In this document: positions 8,853-17,053 of the stretch, in pieces
Position numbering within the stretch: the stretch's first letter is position 1
Layout: each line of letters opens with the position of its first letter
NCBI GenBank assembly: GCA_963676345.2
Contig: CAXXTS010000005.1
Span: forward strand, 248,001 to 312,000
Length of the DNA stretch: 64,000 nucleotides
Source: G963665925 sp963676345
GTDB lineage: Bacteria > Bacillota > Clostridia > Peptostreptococcales > Acidaminobacteraceae
Reading direction: 5' to 3'
The notes under the pieces: generated by a model
What the model was told of the DNA's origin: nothing
The model's database searches: none
What the model saw: only the letters and a program-made list of their open reading frames with translations
Program-made: the position numbers and the translations under genes

Positions 8853-9131
8853 ATGTTACTTGCTGAAGTGCGTGGAAATGTTGTAGCAACAACTAAAGAT
8901 ATTAATTTGCACGGCCATAAGCTGTTGATTGTTAAGCAGATTGATCCGCAAAGTGGTTCTAAAGGCAAAGTGATGGTTGCAGTCGATACAGTAGGCGCTG
9001 GTTTCGGGGAAACGGTTCTCGTTGCAACCGGCAGCTCTGCACGTAAGGCGGATGCAATTCATCAGGCGCAATCGACAGTAGATGCGGCCATTGTGGCTAT
9101 TGTAGATACCTGGGAATATCAAGGGGATTGA
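8853..9131 (+). CDS. pduN: PduN, EutN/CcmL-family pentameric vertex protein
   Basis: A 92-residue BMC-P protein that forms pentamers capping the vertices of the shell. The sequence starts MLLAEVRGNVVATTKD and contains LLIVKQIDP and VAVDTVGAGFGETVLVATGSSAR, the family signature of the EutN/CcmL barrel. AGGAGG precedes the ATG. The gene begins 9 bp after pduM and ends 1 bp before pduO. Only one vertex-protein gene is visible here, which is sufficient in Pdu shells. Confidence 0.95.
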   Translation: MLLAEVRGNVVATTKDINLHGHKLLIVKQIDPQSGSKGKVMVAVDTVGAGFGETVLVATGSSARKADAIHQAQSTVDAAIVAIVDTWEYQGD

Positions 9132-9132
9132 T

Positions 9133-10083
9133 ATGAGTGTTTATACAAAAGGCGGAGACAAAGGCATGACTGATCTTTTTGGTATGGAACGAGTAGCCAA
9201 AGATCACTGCAAAGTGTCAGCATATGGTGCAGTTGATGAACTGAATGCGTCCCTTGGTAAAGTGAGATCAGACCTTACAAACCATGAAGACAAGGCACGT
9301 ATTAAGTGGATACAAAAGCGACTGATTACCCTTTGTGCTGAACTTGCTGCAACTCAGGAAGCCAAAGAAAAAATAATCGACAGTATAAATAAAGATGATG
9401 CTTGTAAACTTGAAAGCTGGATAGATGAAATGGATCAGCAGCTTCCGAAATTTTCGGACTGGATTATCCCAGGAGATTACCCGGTGTCTGCTTCTGTTCA
9501 TTTGGCGCGTACGGTTGCAAGGCGTGCTGAACGTGAAGTTATAACACTGTGTCGTGAAGAGCAGCAGCGTGATGCGCTTCTTCAATTTGTAAACCGACTA
9601 AGTGATTATCTATTTCAACTGGGAAGGAAAGTCGAAATGGATTTGGAAGTTCAGGAAGTGGTCCGTGTTGTAGGAAAGAAACTCTCAGGAGGAGAAAGAC
9701 TTCATCTGGCTTCATGTATAGCAGATCACGCCCAGTTTAAGGCTCAGGAGATAGGTGTGCCAGTTACAATTGTTGTGACAGATACAGGTGGACACGCAAT
9801 ACTGCTTAGAAGAATGGATGATTGTCTGCTTGGGAGTCTTGACATTGCTGAGTCTAAAGCAAAAAGTTCGGTTCTTTTAAGAATGACAACAGAAGAAATC
9901 GGAAAACTGGTGCAGCCAGGTCAGGCTCTATATGGAATTGAGCACAGCAATAATGGACTAACACCTTTCGGTGGCGGTGTACCGATCTTTATTAACGGTA
10001 AACTGTGGGGTGGTCTTGGGATCAGCGGCGGTACGGTTGAAGAAGATGTGATTATTGCACAAGCTGGACTTGAAGGTGTGTAA
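9133..10083 (+). CDS. pduO: PduO-type ATP:cob(I)alamin adenosyltransferase with C-terminal GlcG/HbpS domain
   Basis: Two-domain protein of 316 residues. Residues 1 to about 180 are the corrinoid adenosyltransferase that makes adenosylcobalamin for diol dehydratase; motifs seen are YTKGGDKGMTDLFG at the N-terminus, RTVARRAERE and FVNRLSDYLFQLGR. Residues from about 190 to the end are a PduO-C/GlcG (HbpS-like) domain with VTIVVTDTGGHAILLRRMD and GGGVPIFINGKLWGGLGISG, a fold that binds haem in studied PduO. It works with the cobalamin reductase PduS two genes downstream. Spacing to pduN is 1 bp. Confidence 0.95.
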   Translation: MSVYTKGGDKGMTDLFGMERVAKDHCKVSAYGAVDELNASLGKVRSDLTNHEDKARIKWIQKRLITLCAELAATQEAKEKIIDSINKDDACKLESWIDEMDQQLPKFSDWIIPGDYPVSASVHLARTVARRAEREVITLCREEQQRDALLQFVNRLSDYLFQLGRKVEMDLEVQEVVRVVGKKLSGGERLHLASCIADHAQFKAQEIGVPVTIVVTDTGGHAILLRRMDDCLLGSLDIAESKAKSSVLLRMTTEEIGKLVQPGQALYGIEHSNNGLTPFGGGVPIFINGKLWGGLGISGGTVEEDVIIAQAGLEGV

Positions 10084-10093
10084 GGAGGCATAT

Positions 10094-11494
10094 ATGAACA
10101 AGGAACAAATAGAACAAATTGCCAAGCGTGTGATGACAAAGCTTGAAAGCGAAAGCGCCTCCACTGCAAATTGCCAAGAAATAGGCAAGAATGGCATATT
10201 CGAAGATATGAATGAAGCAGTTGAAGCGGCTTATCAGGGCTATAAGCACCTGAAAACATGCTCTATGGCTCAAAAACAAAAGTACATAGATTTTATTAGA
10301 TGTGAAGTTTCTGAAAATATTGATGAGATTGCTGAGCTGGGTGTTAAAGAAACAGGTATGGGTAAGATTGAGCACAAAAAACTTAAACATCAACTTGTAA
10401 TTGACAAGACGCCTGGTACAGAAGACTTAAGGGCAGATGCCTACAGCGGCGATGATGGTTTAACCCTACTCGAAATGTCTGCATTTGGTGTTATTGGTGC
10501 CATTGCACCTTCTACAAATCCATCTGAAACGGTTATTTGTAATGCAATTGGCATGATTGCTGCTGGTAATGCTGTTGTCTTCGGACCGCATCCAGGCGCC
10601 TACAGAACATCAAATCGTGCAGTGGAGCTGATCAACCAAGCGATTGTTAAAGCGGGTGGACCGCAAAATCTAGTGACTACGGTCACAAATCCTACAATGG
10701 AAAAAGCAGACATTATGATGAACCATCCAAAAATCAATATGCTTTGTGCAACAGGGGGACCTGGTGTTGTTAAAGCAGTGCTGAGCACAGGCAAAAAGGC
10801 CATAGGTGCTGGAGCTGGAAACCCGCCAGTGCTTGTTGACGAAACGGCAGATATTGAACGAGCAGCACGCTCGATTATTGATGGGTGTTCGTTTGACAAC
10901 AATCTGCCTTGTATTGCAGAAAAAGAATGTTTTGTTGTTGAATCGGTAGCTGATTATTTGATTTTCAATATGAAAAGCTCAGGTGGTTATTTGTTAGAAG
11001 ATGAAGCCAAAATTGAACAACTTAAAAGTGTTGTATTAACAGATAAAGGTCCTTCGAGGGACTTCGTCGGTAAAGATGCTGCGGTTATTCTAAAAGCAAT
11101 TGGAATTGATGCACCAGAAGATACACAGTGCATTGTCATAGAGACAACTTTCCAAAGTCCTTTTGTACAGCACGAACTGATGATGCCGATTTTACCTGTA
11201 GTCCGTGTTAAAGATGCCAGCGAAGGCATTGCACTTTGTGTAAAAGCAGAGCATGGTAATAGACATACTGCAATTTGTCACTCAAAAAACATTGACGTAC
11301 TCACTGAATACGCGCGTCGTATACAAACAACTATTTTTGTAAAAAATGCACCTTCTTATGCAGGCATCGGTTTTCAGGGTGAAGGGTATACAACCTTTAC
11401 AATAGCTGGGCCAACGGGAGAAGGTTTGACCTCAGCGCGCAGCTTTACAAGAAAGAGAAGATGTGTGTTGGCAGAGGGATTCAACATCAAATAA
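10094..11494 (+). CDS. pduP: CoA-acylating propionaldehyde dehydrogenase
   Basis: PduP oxidises propionaldehyde to propionyl-CoA with NAD+ in the compartment lumen. I place the start at the ATG at 10094 with AAGGAGG just upstream; a longer frame from 10055 would overlap pduO. The protein has 466 residues. The N-terminal helix EQIEQIAKRVMTKLE matches the encapsulation peptide of PduP. The catalytic cysteine is expected at residue 273 in DNNLPCIAEKE, and the cofactor region includes GVIGAIAPSTNPSET. Alcohol dehydrogenase PduQ at the end of the operon would regenerate the NAD+. Confidence 0.96.
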   Translation: MNKEQIEQIAKRVMTKLESESASTANCQEIGKNGIFEDMNEAVEAAYQGYKHLKTCSMAQKQKYIDFIRCEVSENIDEIAELGVKETGMGKIEHKKLKHQLVIDKTPGTEDLRADAYSGDDGLTLLEMSAFGVIGAIAPSTNPSETVICNAIGMIAAGNAVVFGPHPGAYRTSNRAVELINQAIVKAGGPQNLVTTVTNPTMEKADIMMNHPKINMLCATGGPGVVKAVLSTGKKAIGAGAGNPPVLVDETADIERAARSIIDGCSFDNNLPCIAEKECFVVESVADYLIFNMKSSGGYLLEDEAKIEQLKSVVLTDKGPSRDFVGKDAAVILKAIGIDAPEDTQCIVIETTFQSPFVQHELMMPILPVVRVKDASEGIALCVKAEHGNRHTAICHSKNIDVLTEYARRIQTTIFVKNAPSYAGIGFQGEGYTTFTIAGPTGEGLTSARSFTRKRRCVLAEGFNIK

Positions 11495-11510
11495 GAAAAG
11501 AGGTGTTGTT

Positions 11511-12824
11511 GTGCTTGAGGCAGTAAAAAATGCAGGTGTTATCGGTGCTGGCGGGGCAGGATTTCCAACCCATGTAAAATTAAATGCCAAGGCTGAATAT
11601 CTGCTTGTAAATGGAGCTGAATGTGAACCCCTTCTCAGGGTAGATCAGGAACTCATGTATAAATATGCTGATGAAGTTCTTGACGGTCTGAGAAAAGCAA
11701 TGGCTATTACAGAGGCTCAAATGGGCATTATTTGCCTGAAAGAGAAATACAAGAATGCAATAAAAGCGCTAGAAGCAGGGATTACGCCAGAGGACAATAT
11801 TGAACTCAAGCTGCTTAGAAATGTGTATCCTGCAGGTGATGAACAGTATATCGTTTACAATGCAACTGGGCGTATTGTTCCTGAGGGGGGCATTCCGCTT
11901 AATGTTGGTGTTGTAGTAACAAATGTTGAGACGCTCTTGAATGTGGGCCGTGCAGTATCTGGTCAGCCCGTGGTGGAAAAATTTGTGACGATTGCAGGTG
12001 CTGTTCAAGAGCCTAAAACATTTAAGGTACCTGTTGGAACGCCGCTATCGATGCTTTTAGCTGCCTGTGGGGGTGTTACTTCAGACGCTTATCGAATTAT
12101 TGATGGCGGTCCTATGATGGGGAAAATTCTTGCTGACAACGACACATACATAAAAAAACAGTCCAAAGGGTATATTGTCCTTCCAGAAGATGCTGGTTGG
12201 ATTAAGTCAAAGGAAAAAAACATGTCTCAAATGCTTAAAGAGGCAAAGACGGCGTGTTGTCACTGTAATTTATGTACGGAGATGTGTCCGCGTAATCTAC
12301 TTGGTCATAATTTGCATCCGTCAAAACTGATGCGCATTGCAAGTTATGGAACGCTAGGTGAGAAGAATGCATCCTTAGACGAAGCCTACCTGTGCTGTGA
12401 ATGCGGTCTTTGTGAAATTGCATGTGTCATGAATCTTCAGCCTTGGAAGTTAAACCAGCTTCTAAAGCAACAGTTAAAGGAAGCAGGGGTTAAGAACAGC
12501 AATACGAATGCTGAACTAGAAGCCAATCCATTCTATGACTACCGGGAGTTTCCGGTGAGTAAACTCGTATACAGACTGGGGCTTGATAAATATGACCTAC
12601 CTGCACCCATTACTGATCAAGTTGTAATGCCTAAAACGGTACGCCTGTACAGCTCGCAGCATATAGGGGCACCTGGAAAGTGTCTTGTTTCTGAAGGACA
12701 AACTCTTGCACTTGGTGATTTGGTATTCGAAATACCGCCTAAGGCACTCGGAGCAAATATTCATGCCAGTATTGCTGGTAAAGTAACACTTGTTTGTGAA
12801 AACTATGTTGAAATAACAAGATAA
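11511..12824 (+). CDS. pduS: PduS cobalamin reductase, RnfC-like Fe-S flavoprotein
   Basis: PduS reduces cob(II)alamin so that PduO can re-adenosylate it. I chose GTG 11511 (AGAGG about 7 bp upstream), giving 437 residues and an N-terminus of VKNAGVIGAGGAGFPT, where the family begins. The first half is the RnfC/NuoF-like flavin and NADH-binding region; then come two four-Cys ferredoxin motifs, CCHCNLCTEMCPRN and CCECGLCEIACVMN; the C-terminus resembles a barrel-sandwich/SLBB region. The next gene, 11 bp downstream, encodes a membrane protein, which raises the question of whether electrons can pass to or from the membrane in this organism. Confidence 0.94.
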   Translation: MLEAVKNAGVIGAGGAGFPTHVKLNAKAEYLLVNGAECEPLLRVDQELMYKYADEVLDGLRKAMAITEAQMGIICLKEKYKNAIKALEAGITPEDNIELKLLRNVYPAGDEQYIVYNATGRIVPEGGIPLNVGVVVTNVETLLNVGRAVSGQPVVEKFVTIAGAVQEPKTFKVPVGTPLSMLLAACGGVTSDAYRIIDGGPMMGKILADNDTYIKKQSKGYIVLPEDAGWIKSKEKNMSQMLKEAKTACCHCNLCTEMCPRNLLGHNLHPSKLMRIASYGTLGEKNASLDEAYLCCECGLCEIACVMNLQPWKLNQLLKQQLKEAGVKNSNTNAELEANPFYDYREFPVSKLVYRLGLDKYDLPAPITDQVVMPKTVRLYSSQHIGAPGKCLVSEGQTLALGDLVFEIPPKALGANIHASIAGKVTLVCENYVEITR

Positions 12825-12835
12825 GGGGGATTAAT

Positions 12836-13663
12836 ATGGACATTATTATGCTTATAACAGCAATTGGCGGGGGGATATTTGGTGCGACAATTGGTGCGCT
12901 GCCAGCATTTATTTTTACAGGTTTTGTCGCAATTGCTGGAAATGCCATTGTAGCATCTGGTGGAACAATTGACCTGCTGGGTAGCGTTGCTTTTGGCAGT
13001 TTTTTAGGTCCACACATCGCATTTGCAGGTGGTGTAGCAGCGGCGGCTTGGGCACATCGTTATGGTGAACTTGAAGCGGGTGGCGATATTGTAACACCGC
13101 TGGCAAAATACAACTCGATGAAGCCGATTCTTGTAGGTGGTCTATTTGGTGGGCTGGGTTACCTGATTAACTTCCTATATGCAAATGTACTTGCACTGCC
13201 TACAGATACGGTTGCTATGACTGTTGTAACTTCAGGTTTTATTGCAAGATTCCTAATCGGTAGAACAGGTCCTATTGGTAAATGTGATGACCATACACGC
13301 GTATATTTTCCAGATCAAATGCACTTTGGATTCTTAGTTGTATTTGGACTGGGTCTGGGTGTTGTCATTTCACAAATTACGGTTTCAACAGGTCTTGTAA
13401 CACTTGGATTTGGTATCAGTGCTGCATCTCTTCTGTTTGCAACAGCGGGACTTCCAATTCCAGCATCACATCATATTTCTCTAGTAGCGGCACTTGCGGC
13501 AAGTGCAACGGGCAACATCTTTATTGGTGCATTATTCGGTGCGATTGCAGCTGTTTTATGTGAGGTTTATCAAAGAGTATTCAACAGCTACTGTGATTCG
13601 CATATTGACCCACCAGCATTTACAATTTTTTCTCTGGCATTTATTATTCTTGGACTCATGTAG
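12836..13663 (+). CDS. Uncharacterised multi-pass membrane protein within the pdu operon
   Basis: I do not recognise a family with certainty. The 275-residue protein is strongly hydrophobic, with perhaps seven or eight membrane segments rich in Gly and Ala, separated by short loops such as HRYGELEAGGDIVTPL and GRTGPIGKCDDHTRVYFPD. No signal peptide beyond the first segment, no Fe-S motif and no nucleotide-binding motif is seen. It is flanked at 11 and 12 bp by pduS and pduT, each with its own ribosome binding site, so co-expression is very likely. A channel or permease for diol, aldehyde or alcohol is one possibility; a membrane anchor or electron link for PduS is another. Neither is supported by a motif. 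Confidence 0.85.
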   Translation: MDIIMLITAIGGGIFGATIGALPAFIFTGFVAIAGNAIVASGGTIDLLGSVAFGSFLGPHIAFAGGVAAAAWAHRYGELEAGGDIVTPLAKYNSMKPILVGGLFGGLGYLINFLYANVLALPTDTVAMTVVTSGFIARFLIGRTGPIGKCDDHTRVYFPDQMHFGFLVVFGLGLGVVISQITVSTGLVTLGFGISAASLLFATAGLPIPASHHISLVAALAASATGNIFIGALFGAIAAVLCEVYQRVFNSYCDSHIDPPAFTIFSLAFIILGLM

Positions 13664-13675
13664 AGAGGGATTTAT

Positions 13676-14224
13676 ATGAAAAAATCAATTGGTCTGTTGG
13701 AATTCAAGAGTGTCGCTAAGGGGATTGAAGTCGCAGACGAAGTCCTTAAAGCAGCACATGTTGAACTCGTAATGGCTTCCCCAATTTGTCCAGGCAAATA
13801 TGTGGTCCTCATAACAGGTGATGTAGGTGCAGTGAATTCTGCAATCCGTACAGGCCGAGATTTAGGTGGATTATTCTTAGTGGAGGCTATTGTGCTTCCA
13901 AATATCCATCCAGATGTGCTGCCAGCATTAATGGGCGCTGCAGGACTGGACAAAATAAAAGATATCGGTGTTATTGAAACAATGTCTGCGCTCTCGAGCA
14001 TTCAAGCAGCGGATATAGCTGTAAAGGCTTCTAATATTCGTTTGATTGAGGTGCGTATAGCGCGCGGACTTGGCGGAAAAGGCTTTGTACTTCTTACGGG
14101 TGAAATTTCAGCTGTAAAGAATGCCATTAAAGCGTGCGAAAATGAGCTTTCATCTACAGGTGAACTCCTATGCGCTTCAGTTATTGCATCGCCTAATGAT
14201 AGACTCATTCCGCATTTAATGTAA
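13676..14224 (+). CDS. pduT: PduT tandem-BMC shell protein with Fe-S site
   Basis: Shell protein of 182 residues made of two BMC domains (about 1-90 and 97-182), forming pseudo-hexameric trimers. In studied PduT a 4Fe-4S cluster sits in the central pore, ligated by Cys38 of each subunit; here Cys38 is present in SPICPGKYVV. PduT binds PduS, and the two genes are near each other, separated only by the membrane protein gene. This arrangement fits electron transfer across the shell for cobalamin recycling. Its terminal motif IASPNDRL is typical. Confidence 0.95.
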   Translation: MKKSIGLLEFKSVAKGIEVADEVLKAAHVELVMASPICPGKYVVLITGDVGAVNSAIRTGRDLGGLFLVEAIVLPNIHPDVLPALMGAAGLDKIKDIGVIETMSALSSIQAADIAVKASNIRLIEVRIARGLGGKGFVLLTGEISAVKNAIKACENELSSTGELLCASVIASPNDRLIPHLM

Positions 14225-14237
14225 GAAAGGAGCAGCT

Positions 14238-15422
14238 ATGGAGGTTTTTAATCATCGTACTAAGATTGTCTTTGGAGAAGGTGCCAGAGAATATCTAAGG
14301 CAACTCGAATTTGAAGGCGTCAAGCGTAGTGGAACCATCAATGCCTGCATAGCGACAGATAAGGTTGTTAGGGATCTGGGACTCCTCGACAAGGTGACAG
14401 AGATTCTTGACGCATTAGGCTATACCTACCGTGTCTATGATGACATTCTGCCCGATCCAACAACGGATCAAATTGAAACAGGCCTGAAGCATATTATAGA
14501 AACGAAACCGGACCTCCTTATTGCAGTAGGTGGCGGCTCAGTCATTGATGCAGCTAAGGCGATCATGCACTCATGCCTCAACTTAAAAAAGGCGCTGGTT
14601 GGACAATATGCGGTCCATAAACCGATCTTTGTGGCAGTGCCGACAACAAGTGGTACTGGGTCTGAAGTTACATCGTACTCAGTGGTTACAAATGCTCAGA
14701 CACATGTGAAAATTCCGATTTCAGATGAAGATATGCTGCCGGATGTCGCTATACTGGACCCGGTCTTTACGAAGAGTGTTCCGCCATTCATTACTGCAGT
14801 AACGGGAATGGATGTTATGACACATGCCTTTGAGGCACTTATGTCAAAAGGTTCAACTGTATTTACTGACATGCTTGCCAAAGAAGCACTTGGGATTTGT
14901 TTTGATTACTTGAAAAGCGCGGTTGAAAGTGGAGGCGATCTAAATGCACGTACACAGATGCATATGGCATCATGTATGGCAGGTATGGCCTTTAACTCAG
15001 CTGGCCTTGGGATTGGGCATGCACTCGCACATGCGGTGGGTGGCCGGTACCGAATTTCTCATGGGCATGCAAACAGCATTTTTCTTGCAAATACCTTGCG
15101 TTTCAATTTGTTGGGTGAAGCAAAGGAACAAGTTGAGCATGACCGGTTAGTAAGAAAAATGGCAGATGTGTCAAGACATCTCGGCTTTACGGATAATAGC
15201 CGAAGTGTCAGTGCAATTAAGGTAATGATTTCCAAAGTGGAAATGCTCAGTGAAAGCATAGGCATCAAACGCGGGATGCGTGGTGCGAAAGTTGAAATGA
15301 AACAACTCAAAGCAGACATGGCCTTTCTTATAGAAACCATTCGTAAAGACAAGTGCTTGCTTACAAATCCGGTTGACCCATCGGACGAAGAAATTTGTAG
15401 GCTGCTGTTTGAAAGTTACTAA
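14238..15422 (+). CDS. pduQ: Iron-containing 1-propanol dehydrogenase
   Basis: Fe-dependent alcohol dehydrogenase of 394 residues that reduces propionaldehyde to 1-propanol and regenerates NAD+ for PduP. Motifs seen are the nucleotide-binding GGGSVIDAAKA, VPTTSGTGSEVTSYSV, and the metal-binding histidines in GMDVMTHAFEALMS and IGHALAHAVGGRY, with a further His in SHGHAN. AGAAAGGAG precedes the ATG. It is the last gene of the operon and is followed 76 bp later by a strong terminator. The family also contains butanol and lactaldehyde dehydrogenases; context gives the assignment. Confidence 0.94.
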   Translation: MEVFNHRTKIVFGEGAREYLRQLEFEGVKRSGTINACIATDKVVRDLGLLDKVTEILDALGYTYRVYDDILPDPTTDQIETGLKHIIETKPDLLIAVGGGSVIDAAKAIMHSCLNLKKALVGQYAVHKPIFVAVPTTSGTGSEVTSYSVVTNAQTHVKIPISDEDMLPDVAILDPVFTKSVPPFITAVTGMDVMTHAFEALMSKGSTVFTDMLAKEALGICFDYLKSAVESGGDLNARTQMHMASCMAGMAFNSAGLGIGHALAHAVGGRYRISHGHANSIFLANTLRFNLLGEAKEQVEHDRLVRKMADVSRHLGFTDNSRSVSAIKVMISKVEMLSESIGIKRGMRGAKVEMKQLKADMAFLIETIRKDKCLLTNPVDPSDEEICRLLFESY

Positions 15423-15497
15423 TGACTCTTTTAAGTATATATGTGTATAGGTGTATGAGTATGTTTTCTATCAGTTATTGAGATAGATACCCCGTTG

Positions 15498-15538
15498 AAG
15501 ACCGCCCCGAGCCAGCCTTATGCTCGGGGTGGTCTTTT
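15498..15538 (+). terminator. Rho-independent terminator of the pdu operon
   Basis: A 13-bp GC-rich stem with one G-T pair, GACCGCCCCGAGC at 15500-15512 and GCTCGGGGTGGTC at 15522-15534, extended by an AA/TT pair, with a 9-nt loop and a TTTTGTCATTTT tail. It lies 76 bp after the pduQ stop. Confidence 0.9.
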
Positions 15539-15849
15539 GTCATTTTGTGGCAGCACTCCTTTTGAGGGGGTTTTTTGCCCTGTATGGGGAATATAAATGC
15601 ATTGTAATGTTGAAGATAATAAGGTTATGAGTGGTAATACCAGAGTATTTATTGCATTCATCTCTCTAATTAAGGTGCCAAGCCTACAATTCTAGCGCGA
15701 ATAGTCGCAATATTCAAACAATATATTATGATAAGATAGCGCAATTTATTCATATATACTAGAAGCAGTTGAAAAATATAGACCATAAGAAGATGATGCA
15801 GTTGCAAATGCGTGTTGGGATTCGGTGCGGTTGAGTCAAGGAGGTTAAT
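15539..15849. other. Intergenic region upstream of amidohydrolase gene
   Basis: About 310 bp without a convincing gene. It is AT-rich towards the 3' end, with TATTATGATAA near 15725 that could be a -10 region, but I see no matching -35 box at good spacing. AAGGAGG at 15838-15844 is the ribosome binding site of the next gene. No sigma-54 type element or palindromic operator was found. Confidence 0.5.
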
Positions 15850-17022
15850 GTGGTGGATGTTAAGTGTGAAGTGTCGATGTACAAAGAAGAACTTGTGGAA
15901 CTCAGGCGAGATTTTCATATGAATCCCGAGTTGGGGTTTGAGGAATACAGAACCGCTGAGAAGGTTGCGAACTACTTGGAAGGGTGTGGGCTTCAGGTTG
16001 AACGCAATATCGCAAAGACGGGCGTTGTGGGGCTTCTGAGAGGTTATAAACCTGGTCCAACAATCATGCTGCGTTCTGACATGGATGCTTTGCCTCTTAA
16101 TGAAGAAACAGTGTTGCCATTCAAATCTAAAAAGAGTGGAGTGATGCATGCCTGCGGTCACGACGGACATTTAGCCATGCTGTTGGTTGCTGCGAAAGTT
16201 CTATCAAAAAAGAAAGATCAACTCTCAGGGAATATCAAATTTGTGTTTCAACCCAACGAGGAAGATGCAGGGGCTGAAATTATGATTGGTGAAGGTGTTT
16301 TAGATAACCCGAAAGTGGATGCTGCGCTGGGAATTCATCTGTGGTCACCCATAGAAACGGGGAAAATAGGAATCGTATCCGGACCCATTATGGCATCGAG
16401 CTATTATTTTAAGCTGGTTATTAATGGAAAGGGTGGGCATGGCGGTGCGCCTCACAGAGCCATTGACCCAATTAGCTGTGCGACACACATTATGCATACG
16501 GTTCAAACCATGCAGACAAAGGAAATGGACGCCCTAGATCCAACGGTGATTACATTTTGTAAAATTAGTGCGGGTACATCTCCAATTATTGTTCCTGAGA
16601 AGATAGAAGTAGAGGGCTCGCTCCGATGTCTTCACGATAAAACAGAGGCCGTTCAGTCGCGCTTTGAAGAGTTGATTAAGACCATTTGCACATTGCATAA
16701 AACAAAATACACACTCGAGTTCAAGTGTGGCAATAGCTTGCTCAGCAATGATGAAAAGATGGTAGACTTGGTCAAATCTGCAGCGAAGAAAGTCATTGGT
16801 GCAGATCAAATTCAGGAAGAAAATGTGCGCGTTATGCTTGGTGAAGATTACGCTGAGTTCACAAAGCGTGTGCCGGGTGCATTTTACTTCGTCGGAATCG
16901 CAAACAAGGAAAAAGGAACAGACTATCCACATCATCACCCTAAATTTGATATTGATGAGGACGCCTTGTTAATTGGCGCTCAGATGCATGTTCAAAGTGT
17001 CATTGATTTTTTGGGGGAATGA
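15850..17022 (+). CDS. M20D-family amidohydrolase/aminoacylase
   Basis: Zinc-dependent amidohydrolase of the M20D group (N-acyl-amino-acid or hippurate hydrolase type), 390 residues. Motifs are RRDFHMNPELGFEE near the N-terminus, LRSDMDALPLNE, the metal-binding HACGHDGHLAMLL, FQPNEEDAGA, and GKGGHGGAPHRAIDP in the dimerisation region. GTG 15850 is taken as the start, with GTG 15853 equally possible (5 or 8 bp from AAGGAGG). No signal peptide is seen, so it acts in the cytoplasm. The symporter gene 31 bp downstream suggests import of an acylated or free amino acid followed by hydrolysis; the substrate cannot be named from sequence. Confidence 0.9.
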   Translation: MVDVKCEVSMYKEELVELRRDFHMNPELGFEEYRTAEKVANYLEGCGLQVERNIAKTGVVGLLRGYKPGPTIMLRSDMDALPLNEETVLPFKSKKSGVMHACGHDGHLAMLLVAAKVLSKKKDQLSGNIKFVFQPNEEDAGAEIMIGEGVLDNPKVDAALGIHLWSPIETGKIGIVSGPIMASSYYFKLVINGKGGHGGAPHRAIDPISCATHIMHTVQTMQTKEMDALDPTVITFCKISAGTSPIIVPEKIEVEGSLRCLHDKTEAVQSRFEELIKTICTLHKTKYTLEFKCGNSLLSNDEKMVDLVKSAAKKVIGADQIQEENVRVMLGEDYAEFTKRVPGAFYFVGIANKEKGTDYPHHHPKFDIDEDALLIGAQMHVQSVIDFLGE

Positions 17023-17053
17023 TCCATAAACGTCTTTAAGGGGGGAGCAGTTA

